Shown: in pieces, positions 51,409-60,189 of the stretch
How positions within the stretch are numbered: position 1 is the first letter of the stretch
Layout of the letters: each line of letters begins with the position of its first letter
DNA from: Acidobacteriota bacterium
Lineage (GTDB): Bacteria > Acidobacteriota > Terriglobia > Bryobacterales > Bryobacteraceae
Direction: 5' to 3'
Length of the DNA stretch: 64,000 nucleotides
Assembly: GCA_017307505.1 (NCBI GenBank)
Contig: JAFKEE010000040.1
Location: 62,001 to 126,000, forward strand
Made by a program: the position numbers and the translations under genes
The notes under the pieces: model-generated
What the model was told of the DNA's origin: nothing
Database searches by the model: none
Seen by the model: the letters and a program-made list of their open reading frames with translations, nothing else

Positions 51409-53016
51409 ATGAGGATTTGGAGCATCGCTGCAATCGCTTGCCTGGCACTGGGCGCCCAGCCGCAGGCCCCGTTCACGGCTGTTGCCCCGGAACTCCCCTT
51501 CCGCCTCAAGAATGCAGCCACTCCGGAGAAGCATCAGATCGAATCCGTGCCCGGTGGAGTCGCCCTGTTCGACTACGACGGCGATGGAAGGCTCGACATC
51601 TTCCTGGTGAACGGAGCACCCCAACCCTCGCTGAAAAAATCGTCACCGGAATGGTTCAATCGCCTCTACCGGAACCTGGGTAACATGCGGTTTGAGGACG
51701 TAACAATCAAGGCCGGACTCTCTGGCGAAGGTTACGGCATGGGTGCGGCGGCCGGGGACTTCGACAACGACGGCCACACGGATCTGCTCGTGACCAGCGT
51801 CGGCATCAGCAGGCTCTACCGCAATCGAGGCGATGGCACTTTCGAGGACGTCACTGCCAGGTCACGCGTCCCCGCCACAGGCTGGCCCATCTCGGCCGGT
51901 TGGTTCGACTACGACAACGACGGTTTCCTCGATCTCTTCATCGTGAATTATTGCCGCTGGGATCCGGCGACCGAGCCCTTCTGCGGCGACGCCAAGGCCG
52001 GCTTCCGCACCTACTGCCACCCCAAGAGCTATCAGGGCCTGCCGAACACGCTGCTGCACAACAACGGGAATGGAACCTTCACCGACGTCACCAGCGGTTC
52101 CGGCATCGGAGCAAGACTCGGCAAGGGCATGAGCGTAGCCTTCGCTGATTACAACGGCGATGGGCGGCTCGACATCGCGGTGTTGAATGATACGACACCG
52201 AACCTCCTGTACCGCAATGAGGGGGGAGGCCGGTTCACGGAACAGGGAATGGCCGCCGGCGTGGCCATCATGGACGATGGCAAGGTGGTCTCGTCGATGG
52301 GCACCGACTTCCGCGATATCGACAACGACGGCCGTCCTGATCTGTTCATCACAGCTTTGGCCAATGAGACCTTCCCCTTGTTCCGAAACCTCGGCAACGG
52401 ACTCTTCCAGGACGTGACCTACCGCAGCCGGATCGGTGCGGCTTCGCTGGCACTCAGTGGCTGGAGTACGGGGATCTACGACTTCAACAACGACGGCTGG
52501 AAGGACATTTTCGTGGCGGCGGGAGACGTTCAGGACAACACGGAGTTGTTCTCGGACCGAGCGTCCAAACAGCAGAATCAGCTCCTGCTGAACCGGGGCA
52601 ACATGACCTTCAACGCGATCGCCTTCGGCCCGCGCGCCCAGCATCGCGGCGCGGCATTCGGAGACCTGGACGGCGACGGACGCGTGGATGCGGTGGTGTC
52701 GCAGCTCAACGGTTCACCCTCAGTCCTGCGAAACACCTTGGCCCCGGACAATCATTGGATCGCTTTCCAATTGACCGGGAGGAGCAGCAACCGCGACGCG
52801 ATCGGCGCGGTGCTGAAGATCGTGGCCGAAGGTCGTGTTCAGTACAACCACGTCGCCACGGCAGTGGGGTATCTCAGTTCCAGCGAGAAGACGGTGCGGT
52901 TCGGATTGGGCAGATCCACGAAGGTCGAGACGGTGGAGATCACGTGGCCGGGCGGGCTGAAGCAATCGCTGTCGAATCTGGAATCGGGCCGCATCCATGC
53001 CGTGAAGCAGCCCTGA
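51409..53016 (+). CDS. Secreted CRTAC1-like FG-GAP/ASPIC-UnbV protein
   Basis: A 535-residue exported protein: signal peptide MRIWSIAAIACLALGAQPQA, FG-GAP repeats with calcium-type loops (DYDGDGRLDIFLVNG, DFDNDGHTDLLV, DYNGDGRLDIAVLN, DIDNDGRPDLFI) and a C-terminal ASPIC/UnbV domain (RSSNRDAIGAVLKIVAEG, VRFGLGRSTKVETVEI). A candidate promoter CGGACA-N17-GATAAT ends at 51397, 11 bases before the ATG, suggesting a nearly leaderless mRNA. It sits between two paralogous receptor genes, divergent from one and convergent with the other. Lacks the TPR partner seen at the other two loci. Confidence 0.88.
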   Translation: MRIWSIAAIACLALGAQPQAPFTAVAPELPFRLKNAATPEKHQIESVPGGVALFDYDGDGRLDIFLVNGAPQPSLKKSSPEWFNRLYRNLGNMRFEDVTIKAGLSGEGYGMGAAAGDFDNDGHTDLLVTSVGISRLYRNRGDGTFEDVTARSRVPATGWPISAGWFDYDNDGFLDLFIVNYCRWDPATEPFCGDAKAGFRTYCHPKSYQGLPNTLLHNNGNGTFTDVTSGSGIGARLGKGMSVAFADYNGDGRLDIAVLNDTTPNLLYRNEGGGRFTEQGMAAGVAIMDDGKVVSSMGTDFRDIDNDGRPDLFITALANETFPLFRNLGNGLFQDVTYRSRIGAASLALSGWSTGIYDFNNDGWKDIFVAAGDVQDNTELFSDRASKQQNQLLLNRGNMTFNAIAFGPRAQHRGAAFGDLDGDGRVDAVVSQLNGSPSVLRNTLAPDNHWIAFQLTGRSSNRDAIGAVLKIVAEGRVQYNHVATAVGYLSSSEKTVRFGLGRSTKVETVEITWPGGLKQSLSNLESGRIHAVKQP

Positions 53017-53022
53017 AACGGG

Positions 53023-53050
53023 GAACGGCGACGCTTTCGCGCCGCCGTTC
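53023..53050 (+). terminator. Hairpin between convergent genes
   Basis: GAACGGCG (53023-53030) pairs with CGCCGTTC (53043-53050); an inner CGC-TTTC-GCG adds three pairs after one mismatch. No U run follows, so termination is tentative. Confidence 0.4.
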
Positions 53051-53113
53051 AGTCTGGTAGTTGCAGGGGGTCTGCCTCAACCAGAAGCTCTTAATCCCGT
53101 ACTTCGCCGCGCT

Positions 53114-56100
53114 TTACCAGAAGGCTTTGATACCAAGCTGGATCTGGCGCGGGAAGATATTCTGATTCGTCGCCGTGGACGGGAAGATGGTGCCAAAGTT
53201 GGCATTGTTCGGGTCCGTGGTGAACGTTTCGCGGCCGAAGTAATTGTGATTGAACAGATTGAACGCTTCGGCTCGGAACTGGACTCTGAATCGCTCGGTG
53301 ACATTGGTCATCTTGCTGATGGAGGCGTCCAGCGTGAATGCGTGGTGCTTGCGGATCTGGCCCGAACGGCTGGGCGTGTACCGCGATGGCGCGAAGTTTG
53401 CCACTTGCAGCCAGGCGTAGTTGTTGAAGTCGGTGCCGCAGCCCTTGGTCAGAGAGTAGGGCTGGGGAGCGATGGTTCCGTTGTCCTGCTGGCGCAGCAC
53501 GCACGGATTCCAGGCGCGGACCTGATGGGCTTTCCAGTCAGTCTTGCCATCCCAGCCGCCGCCCGGGGTACGGGGATCCTTGAGTTGGATCACGTTGCCC
53601 GGCAAGTCACTGGGTTCGCCGCTGGCATTGTTGTAGAACGTGGTCGCCTGCCAACCGGAGATCAGCTTCTTAGCGAGACCGGTTGTTCCGGCTCCAAACT
53701 TCTTGCCCTGCCCGAACGGCAATTCGTAAACTGTCGTGAATTTGAACCAGTGCGGGCGATCATTGAAGTAGAGGCCCTGCTGCATTCTATCCGCATAGGG
53801 ATCCTGGTAGCCCCAACGTTCCACCATTTTGCTGAAGGTGTAGTTGGTGTTGATGATCAGGTCGCGGCCCACGCGCTGGCTGTAGGTAACCTGAGCCGAG
53901 TTGTACCAGATGTTGGAATCGTTGCGCCCCTGCTGCAGCAGCGAACCGTCGAACTGCGGGAAAGGCCTGGCCAGGTTGAAGCGGCTGATCGTATTCGCTG
54001 TGAAGTAGTTGGTTCCGCGGAACGGCTCCAGCCCCTTAAACGGATTGGTCAGCTGTTCATTACAGAAGGTCGGGCTTCCGCCCTCCATCAGGTTGCAGGT
54101 CTTGCGGAAGGCGAGGGAAGGAATATTGTAGTCCTTCTCGCCATTCGCGCCGACAGTGCGGCTGCCGACGTAGGTGAGTTCCAAGGTCGCGGTCTCACTC
54201 ACCTGCTGTTGGAAGCCGAACGAGAACTGGTGCACCTTCGGCGTCGTGAAGGTCGGGTCGAACCAGTTGTTGTTGCGGCCCACAAACGTCAGAGCGCCCA
54301 GTGAGGATCCGGTAGGCCGGTTGACCCCATTCGGATAGGGATTGCTCAGGACGTCGGCGATCGGTGTACGGCCGCCATCGTTGGAGTTCACCAACGGGGT
54401 GAAGGCCGAGAAGCCCGCGAACTGCAGATAGTTGTTGTTCGGGTTCAGGAAGTACAGACCATAGCCGCCGCGCATCACCAGCTTGTCGTTGAGCTGATAG
54501 GCTGCGCCGATACGGGGCTGCCAGTTCGTCCAAACGTTCTGCGAGGCGATGGTGGGCTGCCCGCCCACTCCGGCGAAGGCGAAGCCGCCCGTCAGGTTAG
54601 CAAGGCTCGGATAGGCAGCCAAGCTGCTGGCGGACAGCATGGAGCGCAGTGGGCTGGCGACTTTCGGGTCGAAGCCGCGGTTCATGCGATTCCATTTCTC
54701 GTCCGGAGCCTGATTGAAATCCCAGCGGAGGCCGAGATTCATGGTCAGGCGTCGCGAAACCTTCCAGTCGTCCTGAAGGTAGGGGGAGACGTACCATTGG
54801 CGGTTGAACGGATACACCGGATAGTTCAGCGAGGTGCGTCCGGTTCCGCCGTCTGTCGAAGGCAGTCCCAGCAGGAAACTGGCATAGCCGTCACCTGAGA
54901 TAGCGTCGCCCTGGTTCCAGACCTGTTGGGTCCAGTCCTTCTGGGCATCAACCTTGAAAATATCGCCGCTGTTCTGTTGAATGTAGTGGATGCGGCGGAT
55001 ATCGATGCCGAATTTCAAGGTGTGCGAACCGGCAATCTTGGTCACGTTGGCGGCCAGATTGTAGTTGTTCGTAATGTTGATGCTCTGGCCGCGGCCGAGC
55101 GAGGTGTACCCGGCAAACTGCCATCTGCCGAAGTAGTAGGGGCCCGGCAGTTGGCTGATCACGGAAGGCGAAATCCCAAGCTTCGTCAGATCGAAATTCG
55201 CATTTGCTTCCCCGCGTCCGGTTTCGATGAACCTGTTGTAGGATGCGCGGATGTTCAGGATGAGCGTTGGAGTGATCGTGCTCACCCAATCCGCAACGTA
55301 TGCGTCATTGATGCGCTGGAAAGGCTGCTGGCCGTCGGTGCCTGGCACGTTGTCCAGACCATTGACGGCGCGATCTTCTGTGCGGTCGTTCGAAGCGTGG
55401 CGGAAGAAGGCGCGGTTCTTATCCCCGAAGTTGAAGTCGAACTTGAGAATCAGGTTGTAGAACTTGTCGTGATTCACATAGTTCGGCAGCAGGTAGTTGT
55501 TCGTGGAATAAGCGAAGCCGGCCTTCGTCGGCGTGTTGGGCTTCGGCATGTAGCCGGTAACGGCCTTGGCGATCGGGTTGATCCGGTTCGAGGGAATGAC
55601 GTTTCCGGCGAACGGAGTGCGTATCGGATTGCTGTTCGCATCCAGCGTGTAGTTCAGTGGATCGTAAATCGTAACAGCGTTGCCCGCCGCATTCTTGAGC
55701 TTCGAGAAGTCGCCGTTTCGCATTTCCATCTCGGGATAGGAGGTGGTCAGCGGGTTTGGCGTGTTCTCACGGTAGTTTTCAAAACTGCCCAGGTAGAACA
55801 GCTTCGTCTTCGACTGCTTCGTCAGGATCTTCGGAATGTAGACGGGGCCTTCCAACTGGAACCCATACTGGTCCAGTAGATGGTCGGCACGTTGGGCGCC
55901 TGCCGCATTCCCCTGGAAGGTATTCGCGTCCAGCCACTTGCGCCGCAGGAACTCCCAGCCGGTGGCATGGAAGTCGTTCCCGCCTGACTTCAAAACCACG
56001 TTGAACACACCGCCGCCCGTGTGGCCATACTGCGCGTCGTAGGAATTCATCTGCACGTTGAATTCCTGCACCGCGTCGACGATGGGCACATAGGCAATGT

Positions 56101-56722
56101 TGTTGTTGCCGGCCTGGCCGTTGTTGGGCGCGCCATCCATCATGAACTCGTTATTGGATTGGCGGCCGCCGTTTACCGACCATTCGGCGATCGCACCGTT
56201 GTCGAACGGCCGCTGCCAGATCGCAGCGCCACGGAATGTCACGCCAGGCATCATCGTGCCCAACATGAAGGGATTGCGGGCATTCAGCGGCAACTCCGAC
56301 ACCTGAGTGGTGCTGACGATTCCGCTGCGGGACGCCGTCTGTGTTTCCAGCAGCGCCGCCTCGCCGGTGACGTTGATCGACTCGGTGACAGCACCGACCT
56401 CAAGAGAGATCTCGATGCCGGCAATCTGACCGACCTGGAGAGTGAGGCGTTCGCGGTTGTACTGCTTGAAACCCGCAGCCGTGACCGTGAGATTGTAGTC
56501 GCCGGGACGAAGCAGCGGGATCGTGTACGTGCCCGAAGCGTCTGTAGTAGCGATGTTGGTTTCGTTTGTGCTGAGGTTAGTTGCCTGGACTTTGGCGCTG
56601 GGTACCGCGCCACCACTGGCATCGAGGACGTGCCCGGAGATGGTTGCTCGGAATTCCTGCGCCCACATGGCGCAGGCAACTAACTGGAGGCACACAACTA
56701 GCTTGCAAATGTACTGTCTCAA
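53114..56722 (-). CDS. TonB-dependent receptor-like protein (paralogue B), TTG start
   Basis: A 1,202-residue outer-membrane protein. I chose TTG 56722 (MRQYICKLVVCLQLVACAMW signal peptide) because AGGGGGT sits five bases upstream and the leader matches paralogue A at identical spacing; the upstream in-frame ATG at 56794 would put 24 non-signal residues in front. CarboxypepD_reg-like domain, plug (NARNPFMLGTMMPGVTF), beta-barrel ending RQIQLGIKAFW. Near-identical blocks to 47680-51333 show recent paralogy. Substrate unknown. Confidence 0.86.
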   Translation of the reverse strand: MRQYICKLVVCLQLVACAMWAQEFRATISGHVLDASGGAVPSAKVQATNLSTNETNIATTDASGTYTIPLLRPGDYNLTVTAAGFKQYNRERLTLQVGQIAGIEISLEVGAVTESINVTGEAALLETQTASRSGIVSTTQVSELPLNARNPFMLGTMMPGVTFRGAAIWQRPFDNGAIAEWSVNGGRQSNNEFMMDGAPNNGQAGNNNIAYVPIVDAVQEFNVQMNSYDAQYGHTGGGVFNVVLKSGGNDFHATGWEFLRRKWLDANTFQGNAAGAQRADHLLDQYGFQLEGPVYIPKILTKQSKTKLFYLGSFENYRENTPNPLTTSYPEMEMRNGDFSKLKNAAGNAVTIYDPLNYTLDANSNPIRTPFAGNVIPSNRINPIAKAVTGYMPKPNTPTKAGFAYSTNNYLLPNYVNHDKFYNLILKFDFNFGDKNRAFFRHASNDRTEDRAVNGLDNVPGTDGQQPFQRINDAYVADWVSTITPTLILNIRASYNRFIETGRGEANANFDLTKLGISPSVISQLPGPYYFGRWQFAGYTSLGRGQSINITNNYNLAANVTKIAGSHTLKFGIDIRRIHYIQQNSGDIFKVDAQKDWTQQVWNQGDAISGDGYASFLLGLPSTDGGTGRTSLNYPVYPFNRQWYVSPYLQDDWKVSRRLTMNLGLRWDFNQAPDEKWNRMNRGFDPKVASPLRSMLSASSLAAYPSLANLTGGFAFAGVGGQPTIASQNVWTNWQPRIGAAYQLNDKLVMRGGYGLYFLNPNNNYLQFAGFSAFTPLVNSNDGGRTPIADVLSNPYPNGVNRPTGSSLGALTFVGRNNNWFDPTFTTPKVHQFSFGFQQQVSETATLELTYVGSRTVGANGEKDYNIPSLAFRKTCNLMEGGSPTFCNEQLTNPFKGLEPFRGTNYFTANTISRFNLARPFPQFDGSLLQQGRNDSNIWYNSAQVTYSQRVGRDLIINTNYTFSKMVERWGYQDPYADRMQQGLYFNDRPHWFKFTTVYELPFGQGKKFGAGTTGLAKKLISGWQATTFYNNASGEPSDLPGNVIQLKDPRTPGGGWDGKTDWKAHQVRAWNPCVLRQQDNGTIAPQPYSLTKGCGTDFNNYAWLQVANFAPSRYTPSRSGQIRKHHAFTLDASISKMTNVTERFRVQFRAEAFNLFNHNYFGRETFTTDPNNANFGTIFPSTATNQNIFPRQIQLGIKAFW

Positions 56723-56726
56723 ATTG

Positions 56727-56762
56727 GACCCCCTGTAATCTTCATGGACGGAGCCGGCGGAC
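56727..56762 (-). promoter_or_regulatory. Conserved leader elements of receptor paralogue B
   Basis: On the minus strand GTCCGCCG (56762-56755) lies 33-40 bases and GGGGGTC (56733-56727) 5-11 bases before the TTG. These match paralogue A; the 28382-31873 receptor has GTCCGCTG and GGGGGTC in similar positions. Confidence 0.6.
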
Positions 56763-56897
56763 TGGGCCGGTAGTCCTGGGCAGCATGCTATCACAGGGGA
56801 GGATCCATCGATAGCACCTTTTGATGAATACTTGTTAATTTTGTTAAGTATAGATCTATCAGAAACTTACCGAAGTGCAAGGCCTTGCATTTGAGGC

Positions 56898-57659
56898 CTA
56901 CTGCTGCTCGGGAAGGCCCATTGCAACCGCTGCCATTTCTTCGCTTTCGGCTTCGGGAACCCGACCCAGACGACGATAGACTTTCGCCAAAAGGAGCCGG
57001 GTGGCGGACTTGCGAGGACTCAACCGAACGGCCCGCTGAAGCGCTGCGGCCGCCTCTTCCAACTGCCCGGACTGGGAGAGGGCCAGACCCAGTTCGTAGC
57101 TCGCTTCGGGCGATTCCGGCTGCTGGGCCGGCTTGAGGAGTTCCACCGCTTCTGTGGCCCGCCCTTGACGGATCAGGAACTGTCCATACGCAAGACGGGC
57201 CATCTGTTCCGCCCTGTCGTGCCGCGCGACGGCCGCCAGGAACCGCTTCTCCGCCGCCTCCGGCCGGCCCAGTGCCTGCAGGCACTGCCCGATGGCCGAT
57301 TCGGCCCGGCCCTTCACGGCATCCGCCGCCAAGGCTTTTTCCAGCGGCGCCAGCGCATCCTCGTACCTGTCCGTTCCATACAGATTGCGCCCGTAGTAGT
57401 AACAGGCGTCCAACAGCTTGGGATCCAGGGTGCACGCCTGCCGGAACGGCTCGATGGAATCGCGCAGTTCGTTCATGGAAGCATAGGCCACGCCTAACGC
57501 CTTCCAGTACTGCGCGTTCTTCGGTGACTTCCCCGAAGCCTCCTTCAGCAACGGGACAGCCTCGGCCGCGCGGCCCTGCTCAAGCAAAGCCACACCTTGC
57601 CTGTAAGCCTCATCGGCAGGCGGGACGGCGAGAAGGAGTGCGAATACGACGAGTGCCAG
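56898..57659 (-). CDS. Exported TPR protein with unusual (CTG?) start
   Basis: From GTG 57593 it encodes 231 residues with about six TPR units (AQYWKALGVAYASMNELRDS; AEQMARLAYGQFLIRQGRAT). However, the same frame continues upstream as LALVVFALLLAVPPADEAYR, an obvious signal peptide, with no ATG/GTG/TTG available before the preceding gene. CTG at 57659, 11 bases after the permease stop (57670) and following GGAG, is the best start, giving 253 residues. Either a CTG start or a sequence error/frameshift would explain this. Last gene of the macA-permease-permease operon; the TPRs may recruit a partner to the pump. Confidence 0.68.
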   Translation of the reverse strand: MALVVFALLLAVPPADEAYRQGVALLEQGRAAEAVPLLKEASGKSPKNAQYWKALGVAYASMNELRDSIEPFRQACTLDPKLLDACYYYGRNLYGTDRYEDALAPLEKALAADAVKGRAESAIGQCLQALGRPEAAEKRFLAAVARHDRAEQMARLAYGQFLIRQGRATEAVELLKPAQQPESPEASYELGLALSQSGQLEEAAAALQRAVRLSPRKSATRLLLAKVYRRLGRVPEAESEEMAAVAMGLPEQQ

Positions 57660-57669
57660 AGCTTCGAGT

Positions 57670-58923
57670 TTACTCCGTCCGCAACGCGTCGGAAGGGTCC
57701 ATTCTGGACGCCCGGATAGCCGGAATCAGCCCGCTGGCGATACCCACTACCATCAGGACCGTGAACGAGATAGCCAGGGTCATGGGCCGAATCGCCAGCA
57801 CCAGATCCCCCTTGCCGCTCTTATCCTCGAAGAGGGCACCGAGCATCGGCAGGGGCGGCAGCGTCCACACCACGGCGTACGACAGCAGCACGCCGAACAG
57901 GCCACCCCCGATCGTGAGGACCAGCGCTTCGGCAAGGAACTGCAGCGCGATGTGGGTTCGCTTCGCGCCCAGGGCCCGGCGCAGGCCGATCTCCCGGGTC
58001 CGCTCGTTCACCGACACCAGCAGGATGTTCATCAGCCCGATGCCGCCGATCGTCAGGGTAAGAAACCCGATGAAGACCAGCAGCACCTGCAGGCCGATTG
58101 TGAGCCCATCGATGATGGGCCGAAGATTCGAGGTTCCGAACCCGGTAATGGCCCGCTTGTCGGTCGGGTTGAATCCCTGCCGCTTGGCAATAGCCGCCCG
58201 GAACTGGTCCGTCGCCTTGTCCTCGAACATAGGGGCGATCGGCTGGATCACGGCATCGCTCACATACCGCGTGTTCCACAAATCACCCGCAGTCGAGTAC
58301 GGAATGAACGCGGAGCGGTCGTCCGGACCATAGTAGTTTCCGAACTGCATCTTCTTGTCCATTACCCCGATGACGGTGAACCGCACGCCTTGCACGGTCA
58401 CGGTCTCCCCAATTGGAGGGCGGCCGGCGAAGAGCTTGCCGCGCACCCAGTCGCCCAGGAAGATGACGCGCCGCCGTTCCCCGAAATCGTCTTTGCTGAT
58501 CCAGCGCCCGTCCATCGCCACTTCGCTGCGAATCTCACCAAACTCCGGACACACGCCGCGCACCGGCACGGTCTGCACCCGGTCCTGGTAGGTCACCGGC
58601 ACTCGCTTGATGGTCTCCGCACAGATCGTCTTGATCAGCGGCGACTCGGCCTGGGCCGCCTCCAGGTCGGCCAGTTCGAAGCGGATCTTCCGGCCCGCCC
58701 GTTCGCCTCCAGCGTTCTCGCTGGTTTGCCCGGGAAAAAGCACCATCGCCGACTTCGAGAAGTTCTGGAAGGTCCGCACCATCACGTCGCGGAAGCCGGA
58801 CCCATAGGAGAGCAGCAGGGTCACGGCCGCGATCCCCCAGACGATGCCAAGCATCGTGAGGAAACTGCGCGTCGGGTTGCGGCGCAGCGCGTCCCACGCC
58901 TGCAGCAGGATCTCCTTCAGCAT
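57670..58923 (-). CDS. MacB-type ABC transporter permease (FtsX), no ATPase domain
   Basis: A 417-residue permease: N-terminal helix (RSFLTMLGIVWGIAAVTLLL), MacB periplasmic core (about 45-270) and three C-terminal helices of the FtsX domain with GGIGLMNILLVSVNERTREI and GLRRALGAKRTHIALQFL. Four membrane segments in all. It starts 3 bases after the upstream permease stop. It and its neighbour (58927-60186) are paralogous and could form a heterodimer. No ATP-binding subunit gene is in this operon. Confidence 0.9.
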   Translation of the reverse strand: MLKEILLQAWDALRRNPTRSFLTMLGIVWGIAAVTLLLSYGSGFRDVMVRTFQNFSKSAMVLFPGQTSENAGGERAGRKIRFELADLEAAQAESPLIKTICAETIKRVPVTYQDRVQTVPVRGVCPEFGEIRSEVAMDGRWISKDDFGERRRVIFLGDWVRGKLFAGRPPIGETVTVQGVRFTVIGVMDKKMQFGNYYGPDDRSAFIPYSTAGDLWNTRYVSDAVIQPIAPMFEDKATDQFRAAIAKRQGFNPTDKRAITGFGTSNLRPIIDGLTIGLQVLLVFIGFLTLTIGGIGLMNILLVSVNERTREIGLRRALGAKRTHIALQFLAEALVLTIGGGLFGVLLSYAVVWTLPPLPMLGALFEDKSGKGDLVLAIRPMTLAISFTVLMVVGIASGLIPAIRASRMDPSDALRTE

Positions 58924-58926
58924 CCC

Positions 58927-60186
58927 CTAGCCTCCAGCCTCGAAACGCAACGCTTCAATGGGATCGACGCTCGCCGCCTTGGTCGCTGGATAGAGTGCCG
59001 AAAGAAAGGCCACCATGCCCAGCAGGACGACACACACCGCGCCCACCTGCCAGGTCGCCCACAGGCCGGCAAAGTACGGCGGCATCTGCAGCTTGTTCAC
59101 AAAATGGCAGACCATGTGCGCGAAGCCCAGGCCCAGGCCCCCGCTCAGGAACACAATGAGGAACGTCTCCAGGAAGAACATGGTCAGGATTTCGCGGCGC
59201 GTCGCGCCCACCGCCTTGCGCAGCCCGATCTCACGGGTCCGCTCCCGCACTGACACCAGCATCACGTTCATCGTGCCAATCCCGCCCAACAGCAGCGTCA
59301 CAACGCCCATGGCGCCCAGGAAGTACTTCATTCCGTCGGCCATCGTGGCAAATGCCCGGGACTGCTCCACTGTGTCCCAAATGGCAGCCGCATCCTTGTC
59401 TTCCGGATCGAAATTGTGGATGCGCGCCAACCCGCGCCGCACTTCCGCCACGCAGGTCTCATGCACGTCCAGAGACCAGGCCTTCACGATCAATTGATCC
59501 ATTGTGCCGGGCGGAAACGGAGGCGGCTGCGGCAGGTCGCGGACCATTGCGCCGTAGGGGATGAAGATCTTGTTGATGTCCCGGCCGTCGTAGCTCGAGT
59601 CCTGCTCCTTGGTCTTCATCACGCCGATCACCTGATAGGGGATCCCGTTGATGGTGAGCATCTCGCCGAGTGCTTTGCGGCCCTTGAAAAGCTGCTTGCG
59701 GACGTCGCTGCCAATGAAGGCCACACGGCGCCCCTGGCTGTCGTCTTGCCAGGAGAAGAAGCGCCCTTCATCCACCGCCAGCGCCCGCAGCCGCTGGTAG
59801 GGAGGCTGGGATCCGCTGATGAGCAGGCTGGCGGAGTTGTAGTCGCTGCGCACGGCGACATTGCCCCGCGTCAGCTCCGGGATCACGAACTCACAGGACG
59901 GCGTCTGCGGCGCAAGCAGGTTGTGGTCTTCGGTGGTCCACATCACCCGCCGGCCGGCCCGTTCTCCCCCCACCTGCATGGACGTCCGCCCGCCAAACAC
60001 AATGATGATGTCCTCCCCGAACTGGGCGGACACCTGGCGCTGACCCTCCCGCAGGCCATCCCCCGCGGCCGTCATCAGCGTGATGGACACTACGCCCCAG
60101 AGCAGGCCGAACATCGTCAGGCCTGCCCGGAGTTTATGCGCCAAAAGCGTTTGAACCGTGTCCCAGATGAGATCGCGGAACGTCAT
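58927..60186 (-). CDS. MacB-type ABC transporter permease (FtsX), no ATPase domain
   Basis: A 419-residue permease of the same layout: KLRAGLTMFGLLWGVVSITL helix, periplasmic core with GGERAGRRVMWTTEDHNLLA, then the FtsX domain with GGIGTMNVMLVSVRERTREI and GLRKAVGATRREILTMFF. It lies 3 bases after the adaptor gene and 3 before the second permease, so the three are clearly one transcript. Substrate unknown. Confidence 0.9.
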   Translation of the reverse strand: MTFRDLIWDTVQTLLAHKLRAGLTMFGLLWGVVSITLMTAAGDGLREGQRQVSAQFGEDIIIVFGGRTSMQVGGERAGRRVMWTTEDHNLLAPQTPSCEFVIPELTRGNVAVRSDYNSASLLISGSQPPYQRLRALAVDEGRFFSWQDDSQGRRVAFIGSDVRKQLFKGRKALGEMLTINGIPYQVIGVMKTKEQDSSYDGRDINKIFIPYGAMVRDLPQPPPFPPGTMDQLIVKAWSLDVHETCVAEVRRGLARIHNFDPEDKDAAAIWDTVEQSRAFATMADGMKYFLGAMGVVTLLLGGIGTMNVMLVSVRERTREIGLRKAVGATRREILTMFFLETFLIVFLSGGLGLGFAHMVCHFVNKLQMPPYFAGLWATWQVGAVCVVLLGMVAFLSALYPATKAASVDPIEALRFEAGG

Positions 60187-60189
60187 TCG

